Shown here in pieces: positions 22,641 to 33,599 of a stretch of 64,000 nucleotides of DNA (its first letter is position 1; each line of letters opens with the position of its first letter). Under the pieces are notes generated by a model. The model was given only the letters and a program-made list of their open reading frames with translations, did not search any database and was not told the origin of the DNA. Location: the NCBI RefSeq assembly GCF_033958435.1, contig NC_134152.1, positions 9,906,001 to 9,970,000 on the forward strand, read 5' to 3'. The position numbers and the translations under genes are program-made. This DNA is from Carettochelys insculpta. Lineage: Eukaryota > Chordata > Testudines > Carettochelyidae.

Positions 22641-24585
22641 ATACTTGCCAACCATAGGATTAAAACTGCAGCTGGTTAACTTTTTAAAATTGTTTCAGAT
22701 TAAAAATTGATTTGATGAGAAAATAACATTTTTTAATGCAAAATATCTTTTTTGACAAAAATGCTTAGTTTTTTGGCAAATTCCTGAACATTTTTCCTGG
22801 CAGGGAAGGGGAATTATCTTTCAACAAGCTCTTGCAAAACCTGACCTCTGCACATGGGAATCAATGTAGGCTGGCCAATGTAAGCTTCACATTGATAATT
22901 ACAGAATGCGTTGGCTGTGGCAGAAATGAGATGGGCCAGCTGAGCCAGGATGAGTCAATTACCTTGATGTGCTGAGAAACCATCCACCACACATAAAAAA
23001 AGAGTAAATGCTGAGGGTCTTCTGCTCAACACTGACAGTAAGCAACTGCAGAGCCCTGTGACCAGGGCTAGCAGCCATTCTTGTCCCCAGTCTTGGAGAG
23101 TGACAACTTTCTATACGGCTTTATTGTTTTGCTGATGCTCTGAAGCGGTTTCATTTTTCTGATCTGGTCATAAAATTTCAGAGACATTTAGAGCTTGGAC
23201 ATTTTCACACAATCTCTTTTTAAGCACTTGTCAGCATATATGGAAATTGCCAGCCACTTGCTGACACATGGATGTGATATGGATGCAGATGGCCTTTGGT
23301 GTTTTCCAGAGATGGGAAACTCAGTGGGGAAGGTTTTAGCCAATAATTTAATAGATTCTCTTCAGGAGGGTGATATTTTATCAGCCTATTTTTTTTCTTG
23401 GCATTTTGCATCTCTTTGTCATGAATGCTGTAGGGATTCTGTGCGGTCATCATTCGGTCACACCTATGGGATAGAAATCCCACCTACCATCACTGCTCAC
23501 TCTTTTACCTGATATGAAGTTGTTATGTGTATGAAACAATCTCCCCCCATCCTCACTACCTGAACTACTCATCCCTACCCATTGGCACTTTTGCAGCTCT
23601 CGTGAACATCAGTCACCCCATGAACTACTTGGGCCTTTTATGTCTTCCTCCTGGTACCCTTGGCAGACAAAAAATGTTGCTCTCCCACACACAGCTCATG
23701 GCTAAAAAAATGCAATTGTTGGCTAAATCTATTAAAAGAAAAATCAGGAAGTGGATAACTCGTAGTAGGGCTGGGAGCAATTACCTAACAGTGAGGATTT
23801 TATTTTTACCTTTCAGATTCAGTTAAAAATTGATTGCATGACCATGACGCCATCAGATTTGGTTTGTGATTGCAAATCACATAACACAATTTTGTGTCTT
23901 TAAAAATCTGCTGTCACTGGGTGAAACTGGCTGTTTCAGAGATAGGTGACTTGATGCGCCTCTGACACATCAACTGACCCAGATTAGGGTTGCAAAGAGG
24001 GCCCTGGTAATAGAAAATCAGAACTAGGAAGCTGTAGGAGCACTGGAAGAGTCCCAGGTGAGAGCCTGAAAGATAAGACAGAAACCTTCTCAGAAGTTCT
24101 AGCTTAGAGGGAGTTGACAAAAGTGTTTGTTTGTATTACAGAAGTTTGGGATGATGCAACTACAGCCTGTGGGTGTGGCAGTGGATTTCTTGCAAGGTGG
24201 GAAAAAGCCCTGCCCCTGTGACACCTGCCCTTATAAGTCGGTTTGATGAGTTTTATTTCCTTTGCAAACCAGTTCAGGAATTACAGGTGAAGACTGCTAC
24301 ATTAGTGCCAAGAATGATTATTTATTACCAAGCTCGGAAAGCTTTGCTATCTGTGTTTGTCATAGTGCCCTCCTGCCCCCACTGCCATGAAAACAGTGAG
24401 AATTAAGTTACCATGTGTTGACTACCTTTTACTTTTTTTAAAAGATAAGTAAATTATGAACCTTTGGCCAACCAAAAGGTTCTGTGGACCAGAATAAGTG
24501 TGACAGAAATAAATTAAAATGTGCAATTTTTAAAATATTTCATAATCCTACCTGGGTCCATATGTCTATACTATGATGTTTTGTA
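22641..24585. other. no gene recognised
   Basis: No family, RNA gene or exon recognised. Open frames of up to 105 codons near 23.2 kb lie on both strands and have no motif I know. Confidence 0.4.
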
Positions 24586-24587
24586 CC

Positions 24588-24910
24588 AGGGTGAGCAAAC
24601 TTTTTACATTGGGCCCCACTTTTCCTCCCAGCAATTAGACGGACCCCACCCAACCCATCTAATGTTTTCCAAAATGATGGAAATATTTGTTATGGTCATA
24701 CAAAAAGAACCCCTTTTGGCATATGCAAGAAAATAAGTCTGTTGAATGTCAAAGCTCTGTTAATCAGTATATAAATGTGAATACACAGACATAAAAACAG
24801 TAACATATTCCACATTTTTAATGAGATGGATGAGCCTGAGACGAGCAGCCAATTGTGCTGTGCTCCCCTTACAAAATTTCACACCAACTTTGCTCACTCC
24901 TGTTTCCTGC
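24588..24910. mobile_element. probable hAT-type MITE remnant
   Basis: The left end CCAGGGTGAGCAAACTTTTT resembles the CAGGGGTG-type ends of hAT non-autonomous elements, followed by GGGCCCCACTTTTCC. The right end is not clear. Classification is tentative. Confidence 0.4.
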
Positions 24911-25626
24911 TATAATGCAAGTCCCACATCAGTTGACCTGGACTCTGAGGCTCACTGGGTGTCTCCTTCTGCAGTGTAGAAGCTGCCAGATATGCTTGTC
25001 TGTTTATGTAGACAGCATTCTAAGCGTCAGTGCAAAGCTTCAGAGTGTTTTTGCCTAAGAGTGTCTGACTCATTTCATAGATAGTACATGCAAAGCACAT
25101 TGTCAGGTTGCACTTGTTTCCACTCTCTTGCTAATGTAACAGACGACATAAGGATGCATATGACCATTTACGGCCTTGTTTTTCTAGAGGTTTGTATCTT
25201 TGCTGAGGGTCTCTATGTTATTAGTCTTGCCAAGAGACTTAATTGCCAAAGTTATTGATGGATGTGCAGAGTTTTAAGTCCTTTCTTGTATAATATTAGC
25301 AAGTTTCAATCCCTGCACAAACTTAGTCCTGGTCTTCAGCTAGCTTTTGCCTACATAGCTACGCCAGTGAGGACTGTGAAAAGTCATCCCTTCCCTAACA
25401 TAGCTGTGCCAACAGAGCACCAATGTAAATGCAGCAGTGATGTCAAAATGTAGTTTTTCCCCCCAAAGGAATCTCTGTTTTGTTTTGTTTTGTTTTGCTT
25501 TGTTTTGCCCAGTTTGTTCTGGTCTGGGTATTTAAAATCAAATCTATCTTCACTCTTTAATATTTGTCTGCAGTGAAAAAGTTAATCCCCAGAAATAGTG
25601 GAAATGCATTAAATTCATTTAGTAGT

Positions 25627-25958
25627 ACAGGCTGAATCTCTCTCATCTAGCACCTTTGGGACCTGACTGGTGCCAAATGAAAGAATTTGCCAGACCACAG
25701 GAGGTTAATATTGTTCGGCAGCATTACCAACACTTCCATTGCTTACTGGGATCATAGAAGACATATAGGGGTAAATCACAGCTAATTAACAGAGCAGAAC
25801 ACTGAGAGCCAGGATTAGTGTCTGTAAGCAGTGTTTAGGGGACTACAGGAAACTTGGCCGCACCCATGAGAAATGGTTATCCAGCTAACTAAAATTATGA
25901 CAGACTGCAGATGTTGCCAGACAAGAGAGTTGCAGATTAGAGAGGTCCAACCTGTACT
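25627..25958. mobile_element. MITE with TACAGGCTGAATCTCTCT ends
   Basis: Left terminus TACAGGCTGAATCTCTCTCA and right terminus TAGAGAGGTCCAACCTGTA are imperfect inverted repeats, about 330 bp apart, each ending in TA. Subterminal blocks TTTGCCAGACCACAGG and TGTTGCCAGACAAGAG also recur. No ORF. The pattern fits a small TA-inserting DNA element; the superfamily is not certain. Confidence 0.7.
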
Positions 25959-25959
25959 T

Positions 25960-27685
25960 TACCAGGTCTTGGTTTGGGTGGTATTGAAAATTATATCTCA
26001 CCTTGTGTTTTTAGATGAACTATATTTTTGCAGGAAAAGAGAAAAATACCAACTTAATGACACTGGGGATGGCTTTGCTGAAATACAGTCCAACAGAGAT
26101 AGTAATATAAAGTAAACTCAGATGCTTTTCAAAATGAGATAAGCTTTGAAAGCTCAAAGCTGTTATGGTTTTTAATATACAGCACTACACAAACATTCAA
26201 CAATTTTGCAGCTTACTTTACTCAGAGTTCCAGTAAGCAGATGGCTCAAGAGTAATTGAGTTTCCATCTGCTAATGAGAGCTTTACCTCTCAGGTGATAT
26301 TTCAGCAAGCAAAAGAGCTGTTAGACAGGAATCTATTCCTTCCAGTCTTCAGGGAAGTACTGGCTTCTTCCGAATTTATAGAACACTGTGTTCTGGGGTT
26401 GCTGATAGCTGAAACATAAACTGTCTTTTTATTTATTTGTTTGGAACTGTGGTTTTATAATATTGCTTTACAATGATTTCAATCTTTCATTGGGTCTGAG
26501 ACAATGGAGCTTTCTGAATGGGCTTCTCTGGTTATTTTAATTTTAGAATTTAGGATGAGACTAAGATTTCTCTTCTTAGAAAAACTCATGTGTCCCTTAC
26601 TGATAATTTTGCTCTGACTTGAGCAAAAACATGGGCAGTTACGGGCACAGACTGTTCATCTTCTGAGTAATTGAAATACTGTAAATGTCTTTAACCTTTG
26701 TATAAATTAAATCCTAATGTAGTTTTTAAAATATTTTCCACTCCATTCCTGAAGTATGAGCTATGGGTTTGCATTCTTATTTACCTTCCTGTTGGTTGCC
26801 ACTTTCTAGTTCTTCTGGCAGCTTTCCAGGTCTCACTAATAGACCTCTGGACAATCTTAGACAAAATATTCTGCACAAGAATATTTTGGAATACAGAAGT
26901 ATGCAAATGGATTCAAAAATTTAGTATTCAAAGGAATGCCTATTACTGTATTTATGTGACCACATACTATTTTCAATATTATTTTCTTAGTCCTTGATAA
27001 AGCAGAGCTTCCGTTTAGCATACAAGCCTTTGGGAAATACTATACAAAATTCTTGTCAATATTTTGATCGCATACATTTTTCCAACATTACCAGAAGGAG
27101 GAAAAATTACTGTGGAGGACAAGTCCCTCAGATGTCAATTACTGTAACACGTGTAAGAGCCAGGACAAACTTGTGTTCCTTTTCTTTCTGTGTTTCTCCT
27201 ATTTCATTTCTTAAAGTTGTACCCAAATCATAATATAAACATTGTGGGCCACATTCTGCTCTGACCGAGGGCAGAATTTTAGGACATGTGTTACTAGGAT
27301 AATTAGGTATACTAATGAGATTGTCTTAAGGTCTCAGAAATTATGGTCCGAGTCTGTCTGCCCATTACACAAAAGTTCATGGAGAGTGCGTGGAAAGACC
27401 CAAGAATCACCCCACACCTTTGCTTGGCCAACTGCAGTGTTCAGCAGAAGCACATTTCCTGCTGTCAGGGAGCACAAGGATTACTTTCTCCCTATTTCCC
27501 CTGAGGTAGCACAGTAACTATGGAAATTGTGACACGTCAATGCCATGATCTCATCCATTCCAGCAGAAGGGAACAATGTTGCAAACATAAAGGGGTACAA
27601 GATTAGGTATGCATGTGTTCTGCGAGGTGGTATTCTCCTTGTGTCCTATATAGATCACTACATCATTACACGATGCCTTACTAGA
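25960..27685. other. no gene recognised
   Basis: No supported feature. A short TTTTG-repeat tract lies just upstream at about 25480-25508. Confidence 0.4.
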
Positions 27686-27687
27686 CG

Positions 27688-30590
27688 TGTCTACACTTGC
27701 CCCCAGCTTCAAAGGGGGCATGTTAATCAGGGCAATGGGAGATTACTAATGAAGTGCTGCAGTGAATATGCAGCACTTCATTAGGCTAATTCTCCCACGC
27801 AACAACTTTGACAGCTCCCCACTGCCCCCATCCTGGATACAGTGGTGGACAAGCCACACCCTAGGGAAGAGCAAGAGCCAAGTGCCGAGGACCACCCCAT
27901 GCTCCTGGAGCTAGAGCAGGACACCAAGGCCCCCACTAAGGAGGGGACCTCATGATTAACTTGCTGTCCTGGTCATTGAGCTGAATGATGGGAGCTAGAC
28001 ATTGCTGGACCTCAGTGAGGGACCCTCCAGTAAGTACCTGGTTGCGCATACTCTCCAGATTGTGGGTCAGGGTCACCACAGCTGCCAGTAGGCCACCTCC
28101 ATAGCCAGCAGACGTGGGGCCACACAAGGCCCAGCCAGCTGTGGCTCCCAGAACATCGCCACAGAGACTGGAGACACTCATCACCTGTTCCATGGACAGT
28201 GCCAAAAGCTGCATGTATGGGGAAAAGTGGGCAGGGCCAGGCTGCACCCAGGGACCATCCTACATGGTGGGAAATTCCCTGCAGCATGCACGACAGCCTA
28301 TGGACACCTGCTGCTGGGTGGGGGCTGGTGTCTGCAGGTTGTTATGGGGCTTGCCCCTGTTCCAGTAACATGGGACTGACCATTTCTACCTCCCCTTTCC
28401 TGCAGTGGTGCCACAGGAGAGCTGGGGGACCCCTGACCCCTCAGTTGTCTCAGACAGCCAGGCAGAGGAGGTGGATCAGTCACCACCAACAGCAGCACCA
28501 CAAGAGGCCCAGAGCAGGAGGGCATGGTGGCAGCCTGTGAAGAACGATCCTGCATGGATTAGGCTGACTGCACATGGTGGAGGGCCACTTGGGACACTCT
28601 GATGAGCCACCTGAGTGACATCATGGTGATCCTGCAGGAGTAGACAGGACTCCTGACCCACCTGTTCCACCTTGCTGACCCTGCTCCTGCCCCCCGCCAA
28701 ACCTGCCCCTGCTTCTGTCCCCCGATGAGCCTGTCCTTGTTCCTGCCCCTTCTGCTGAGTCCGCTTTTGCATCTGCCCCGCTGCTGAGCCCACCACTGCT
28801 CTGCCTCCCTCACCAAACCTGTTCCCACTGTGCCCCCATGGCCCTACCTCCCGGTGATAACTACCCTCTGCCAGACCCACTGCAGATCTTGGGGCCGATG
28901 GGGCTTCTGGCCATCCACCCCCGCCCCAGGGTAGTGCCTCCCCTCCAGGTTGATGCACCCCTCCCACTCCAGCTTGAGACCCTCTCCTTACCCCACCCCC
29001 AGTGTTCATAGTTTGCCCCCACTCACCACTGCAATTTTTGTGTGCTGGTTTGACACATGACATGGTTCTTAGTATTATGTAAAGTTTTATTTTCTCACCA
29101 CCCCTATGTCGTGTGCTCTTCCTGGGGAGTTGGTGTAGGGTGTGCATGTGTGTGAGGGTGTCATGGTGGGAGGAAGATGAGGGATGAATGTGCAGGGCGG
29201 ACCTGTGTTGCATGTCTGTGGGTGGGAGTCACTGGGGCCCTGGCATGAAGCTTTCCTGGAGGGCCTCCCTGGTGCAGATCCCATGCCAGTGGGCCTGGTG
29301 GCTTGGGATGGGGGCCAGCTTTTCATAGCTGGGGCTGGACTCAGCCACCCACCCATGGGGGAATGCCTTGCTCTTGCCCTCCACAGTATTGTGGAGGATG
29401 CAGATGGCATCCCGGGGGACATTCCAGAGCCCATCCTCCAGATACGTGAGCAGGCAACACCACTTCCCCCTTCAGGTGCCCAAAGGCCTGCTCCCCCATG
29501 TTGTGGGCCTGGTTCAGCCTGGCTGGGGTCGGGGTGGCTGGTGTAAGGCTGTATCAGCCAGGGCTGAAGGGGGCCTGTGGCACCCACCACCAGGCAGAGG
29601 GTCATGGTTAGGTCCCCAGCCGGGAGCTCCCTCAGAGGTACATATGTTCTGGCCTTCATATGGTGACAGAGGCCAGAGTTCCAGAACACATGGGTTTCAT
29701 GGGTCTGGTCTGCCCAGCCCATGTAGATGTCCTGGAAATGTCCCCTTGGGTCACAAGCACCTGGAGCACTACTGAGTGATAGCCCTTGCAGATGACATAG
29801 GTCCCAGTGCTGTGTTCCAGGATGCAGGTGGCTATATGCATCCCATCCAGGATGCAGAAACAGATTGGGAACCCGAGCCCCTCAAAGCTGGTGATGTCTG
29901 CATCCAGGTCTGCTACATGGATCACCCTCTGGAGCAGCACCATATTGATGGTCTTCACCACCACAGACCTCTCTCCCCAGGTCCTCTCCCCATGATCCCA
30001 ACAGCCTGGTCCCCCAACAGCCAGGGGTTCCTTATTTCCGGGACCCCCTGCCCTATCCCTGTGTGGATGCCTGACTTGAGCTTGCCTTATGTCCATGAGG
30101 ACAGCCCTGATGGTGGCTTTGTTCTCCCTGAATTGAGTACCATGAATCGGTAGCTCTCCGGGGTCACCAGCTTCCAGATAGCGATTGGTATAGTAAACCT
30201 TTGAAATGCACGTTTTCTAGTTGTGCTTAACTTGCATTAATGCAAGTTAAGTGCAACTCAAAATCCCACCCCGCCCCAGCTCTGGCTTAACCTTCCCAGC
30301 CCCACCCACCGCCGTGACCTGTCTCACCATATGCGTGTGGTTCTGGCTCACCACCCCCACCCGGTTCAACCCCCATGACCCCAGTTCAAACCCCTGCAGC
30401 CCGGCTCATCACTCCATGCATGGGTCTGGCTCAATCAACCCCCAGTCAACTCCCAAAATATTTTGGGAGTAAAGGAACTTCAAAGTAGTGCAGGGTACTT
30501 TGAAGTGCCCTCAGCTACACTGCTTGCCACTGCTTCGAAGTTAGCAACTTCAAAGTTCACACAGCAGGAATTATGCTACTGAGGTGTGGC
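27688..30590 (-). mobile_element. PIF/Harbinger DNA transposon, decayed, about 2.9 kb
   Basis: The left end contains GACGTGTCTACACTTGCCCC and ATGAAGTGCTGCAGTGAATA / TGCAGCACTTCATTAGGCTA, the same terminal structure as the MITEs in this window. The right end shows remnants of it (TTCAAAGTAGTGCAGGGTAC and TCGAAGTTAGCAACTTC). The interior encodes a Harbinger transposase on the minus strand. This supports the view that the MITEs are its non-autonomous relatives. The right terminal repeat is degraded. Confidence 0.75.
29087..30190 (-). pseudogene. PIF/Harbinger transposase, broken
   Basis: Reading from about 30190 downward: a LVTPESYR motif, then in the frame 30096-29656 the core ICFCILDGMHIATCILEHST, YHSVVLQVLV and TSTWAGQTRP. 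The second frame 29722-29087 repeats GWADQTHETHVFWNSGL, typical of this family's region after the first catalytic Asp, and PLQPWLIQPYTSHPDPSQ. The first Asp (LDGMHI) is kept; the position of the second (normally GDAAYP-like) reads VVGATGPL, so it is lost. At least one frameshift (29656-29722) and the changed residue make it inactive. Normally this enzyme would cut and paste the element with a Myb-like partner. Confidence 0.8.
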
Positions 30591-32310
30591 CCTGGTGCTG
30601 ACCTGCATCCAGTAGTTCTCTACCTCTGTCATTAGATCTTTTGCTTTCAAGTGTTTTCATGTATCCCCTTAGGGTAGAGAGAGAAAGTCTATAAAGGCAG
30701 GTGAAGACAATCATTGCTTACTTCCATTTCCTTATATAGAATTTCCCTAGGGCAGGAAGCTTTGTTCGATTTACCAAAACCTCTGTTAAAAATACAAAAT
30801 TCAATATGGACTCCAACAGCAAGTGACATGGTCATGAGCTTGCGTGAGTCAGCAGCAGTCAGCAGGAAGATGATCCTCCCCCCAGTCCACGCAGCTGTTC
30901 CTTACTAATGGGCTATGAGCTCTGTGTCTGGCTTCTTTGTTTCTAATCCTAATGGATTGGTCACATGCTTTTCCCATCACGAACACACTGATACTAAATC
31001 TACAGTCAACCTTCCTAATTTCAGATTCGGGCATGGTACATGCACACAGATAGAATACACAATTTCCGTATATTACACACTTTCCAATGATACCTCACCC
31101 ATAAAGCATTTTCCAGTTATGAATATTCATACCATAATTTGATAGGAAAGGCCTCATCACACTGGGTACATTTGTATATAGCCTGTATCTTTACTATAAA
31201 GGAGAATGATACATGATGTGGAACGAGCTTTGCCTGCAAAGCTTTAATCGAGTGCAAAATAAACTCTATTTTCTGTGCCCCTTGTTTCACTCTCCGGCTC
31301 CCACTTTCCTGGTCATATGTGATCTAAGAAAGATCTCAAATGTGTGTTTGTGTATGAGGAAAATTAAACCTGAACCAATGGTTTGCAGGAGATTGACTTC
31401 TTTTTGGTAAGTAATATCCTTTCATCTGTCTTTGACATCCAGTAGAATAAAAATACCCTTTAGTAAACGATCCAGCTATGTGTGTGTATGAGTGTTTGGG
31501 TTTTAACAGAAATAAAATACATGTAACAAGCAGAAACACTTCTGAACATTTTAGGTGACTGTTTGCTAAGAAATGCATTCGTTTCATGGCTCTTCCACCC
31601 TTTGTGATATCACTGCACATTCTTTCTATTCTCACCATGATTACAGAACTGGAGGAGAGACTGCTGGTTTGCACAAGGGAACTTGTTACACCTTAGCTAT
31701 GCTGGATTTTTTACACCATTTATCCAGTATCAGTGCAGCATGACAAGCACCAACAATGGTAGAAGCACTAGTGTAGCCTAAGCACTGGTTATATTTACCC
31801 CCATGTCATCTAACATATGGCTTAAAATGTCCAGTTTGCGAAAAATCTTAGTGTGGGTACAACTGTAACTCATGGGGGGATGTGTGTTCACACGGAGTGG
31901 GCAGAAGGTAAAATACGTTTCTTTATACATGAAGTCTTAATGTTAGAAATGAAAGAAGAGGACACAGTAAAGCCAGGAATCTTGGAAGTTTATCCATAAT
32001 CTGCCCTTGAGCACTCTTGGTGCCTTTTCTGTTTCTCTTAACCTAGATAACTAATTAGCCTCATATACAGGGTTTGGCATGAAACGTATGCAGGAAAAGA
32101 TACCAGTTGTGTAAAATGCCTGTTAACAGTGCAGTTGGAACCTTATCGTTTGTCTCTTTATGATGTATCTTCTTGTACTGGTGCCAATCACAGCTGCCAA
32201 TGGGGGGAGAGGCTAAGAGAAAGTTGTCCTGCAGCCCACTGGTTTGAAAGGACCATAGCAGATGAGCCCCACATCACTGCTAGAGCCCCACAAGGCCTGG
32301 TTTGAGTGGT
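30591..32310. other. no gene recognised
   Basis: Largely unique-looking AT-rich sequence. No coding exon, RNA gene or repeat family is supported. Confidence 0.4.
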
Positions 32311-32314
32311 TCTG

Positions 32315-32580
32315 TGGGCTGGGTTAGGGAGTCTGTCCCACCCTCTCTGTTCTTGCCTTCTTTGGGCCTGTCTTGGAGTAGCTGGTCTCTGGGTATTTGT
32401 CTGGCCCTGTTGATTTGTTTTTTAATTTCTCCTGGTGGGTAGTTCAGGTTTATGAATATTTGGTAAAGATCTTGTAGTTTTCGGTCCCCATCAGTAGGAT
32501 CAGAGCAAATGCGATTGTACCTAAAGGCTTAACTGTAAACAATAGAGCTAGTTATGTGTGCAGGATATCAGGTAATAGAA
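32315..32580 (-). pseudogene. Penelope-like polyprotein fragment (upstream of RT end)
   Basis: The minus strand reads FRYNRICSDPTDGDRKLQDL followed by YQIFINLNYPPGEIKKQINR, ARQIPRDQLLQDRP, a coding block that matches Penelope-type polyproteins of reptiles from memory. The reading frame is open for about 70 codons. The rest of the element is absent, so this is a stray fragment separate from the pieces at 5.9, 15.1 and 22.4 kb. Confidence 0.68.
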
Positions 32581-33595
32581 CTTTTATTGTACAGGCATGT
32601 CAGGGAAACAGGTTATAATATATTTGCCTCTCCTTGGTTACAATTATTGATTCAATTTGTAGGTCACATTATGGGGTTTTATTCAGAAGCTGCATCATGA
32701 TTTGTATCATAACACTGAGTGCCCCAAACTGCTTCTGTGACTTCTGGGTCCCTGCCTGGGATATGCACACAGCCCACAAGGAGTTTGTGTTCTGTATGCT
32801 GTGCACCTCTTATTCAACCACTTTGAATCCAAAAGCATGCCAAGCAGTTTTCACAGACACACGTTTGTCTTTTCCAGACTTGGTTAAAGTTAGCAGCTGA
32901 TCTCAACACCACACAGCCCAGTCCCAAATTTCCACAGACTTTGTGTACTTTGATGTGTCTGAGCCTCTCCCTCAATATTCAGCAGAATAATGAGATATAT
33001 TTTCTTCTTTGAGGAGACAAAACAGTTTGCCACATTACCGGGAGGTGACATTCACTTTAGCACAAACATGGTACTGTTGGTGAATTATAGTAAAACAATT
33101 TTATGAACAAGAGGTGATGGGATTTTAAGTGAGTTCAGGTATGAGGGAAAGTCGTAATCAAATAAAAGTGAAGCTGCACATAAAAGTCTAAAACTCAGTC
33201 TAGCAGGTTTTGATTCTAGGGTGACCTTTCTTGCCCACAGACTCCCAGAAGAACAGTAGCTGGCCCTCTCTTCAGTCAGGATCATTTCCAGAGGCCTAGA
33301 AATACTTCTGGCCATCTCACTATAGTCCAGTCAATATTTTAAGTGGATTTTTAGAAGGATATCCCTACAAAATATAATTTATTGAAGGTGTCATGGTGGT
33401 AAAGTTTCATGCTCTTTCTTTCACCACGTGTGTTTGTTGAAAGATAAATTGTAGTGTTACCTACCATCTCCTCTCTCTGCTTTCTTGAGCCTGTTTGCTA
33501 TTTATCCATAAATTGGAGTAAACACACATTCTTTTATTTAGGATAGATTTATTCAATAAATCACCTAAGAACAGTTAAGAGAAGAAGGCAGAGGG
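32581..33595. other. no gene recognised
   Basis: No supported feature. Confidence 0.4.
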
Positions 33596-33599
33596 CACG

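Noticed and set aside
23195..23512. Host gene exon near 23.2 kb
   Set aside because: Open frames exist on both strands with no motif, and I see no flanking splice sites that would persuade me.
28476..29213. 245-codon minus-strand ORF inside the 27.7-kb Harbinger
   Set aside because: Gly/Gln/Arg-rich compositional frame in GC-rich decayed DNA with no recognisable domain; downstream of the readable transposase part.
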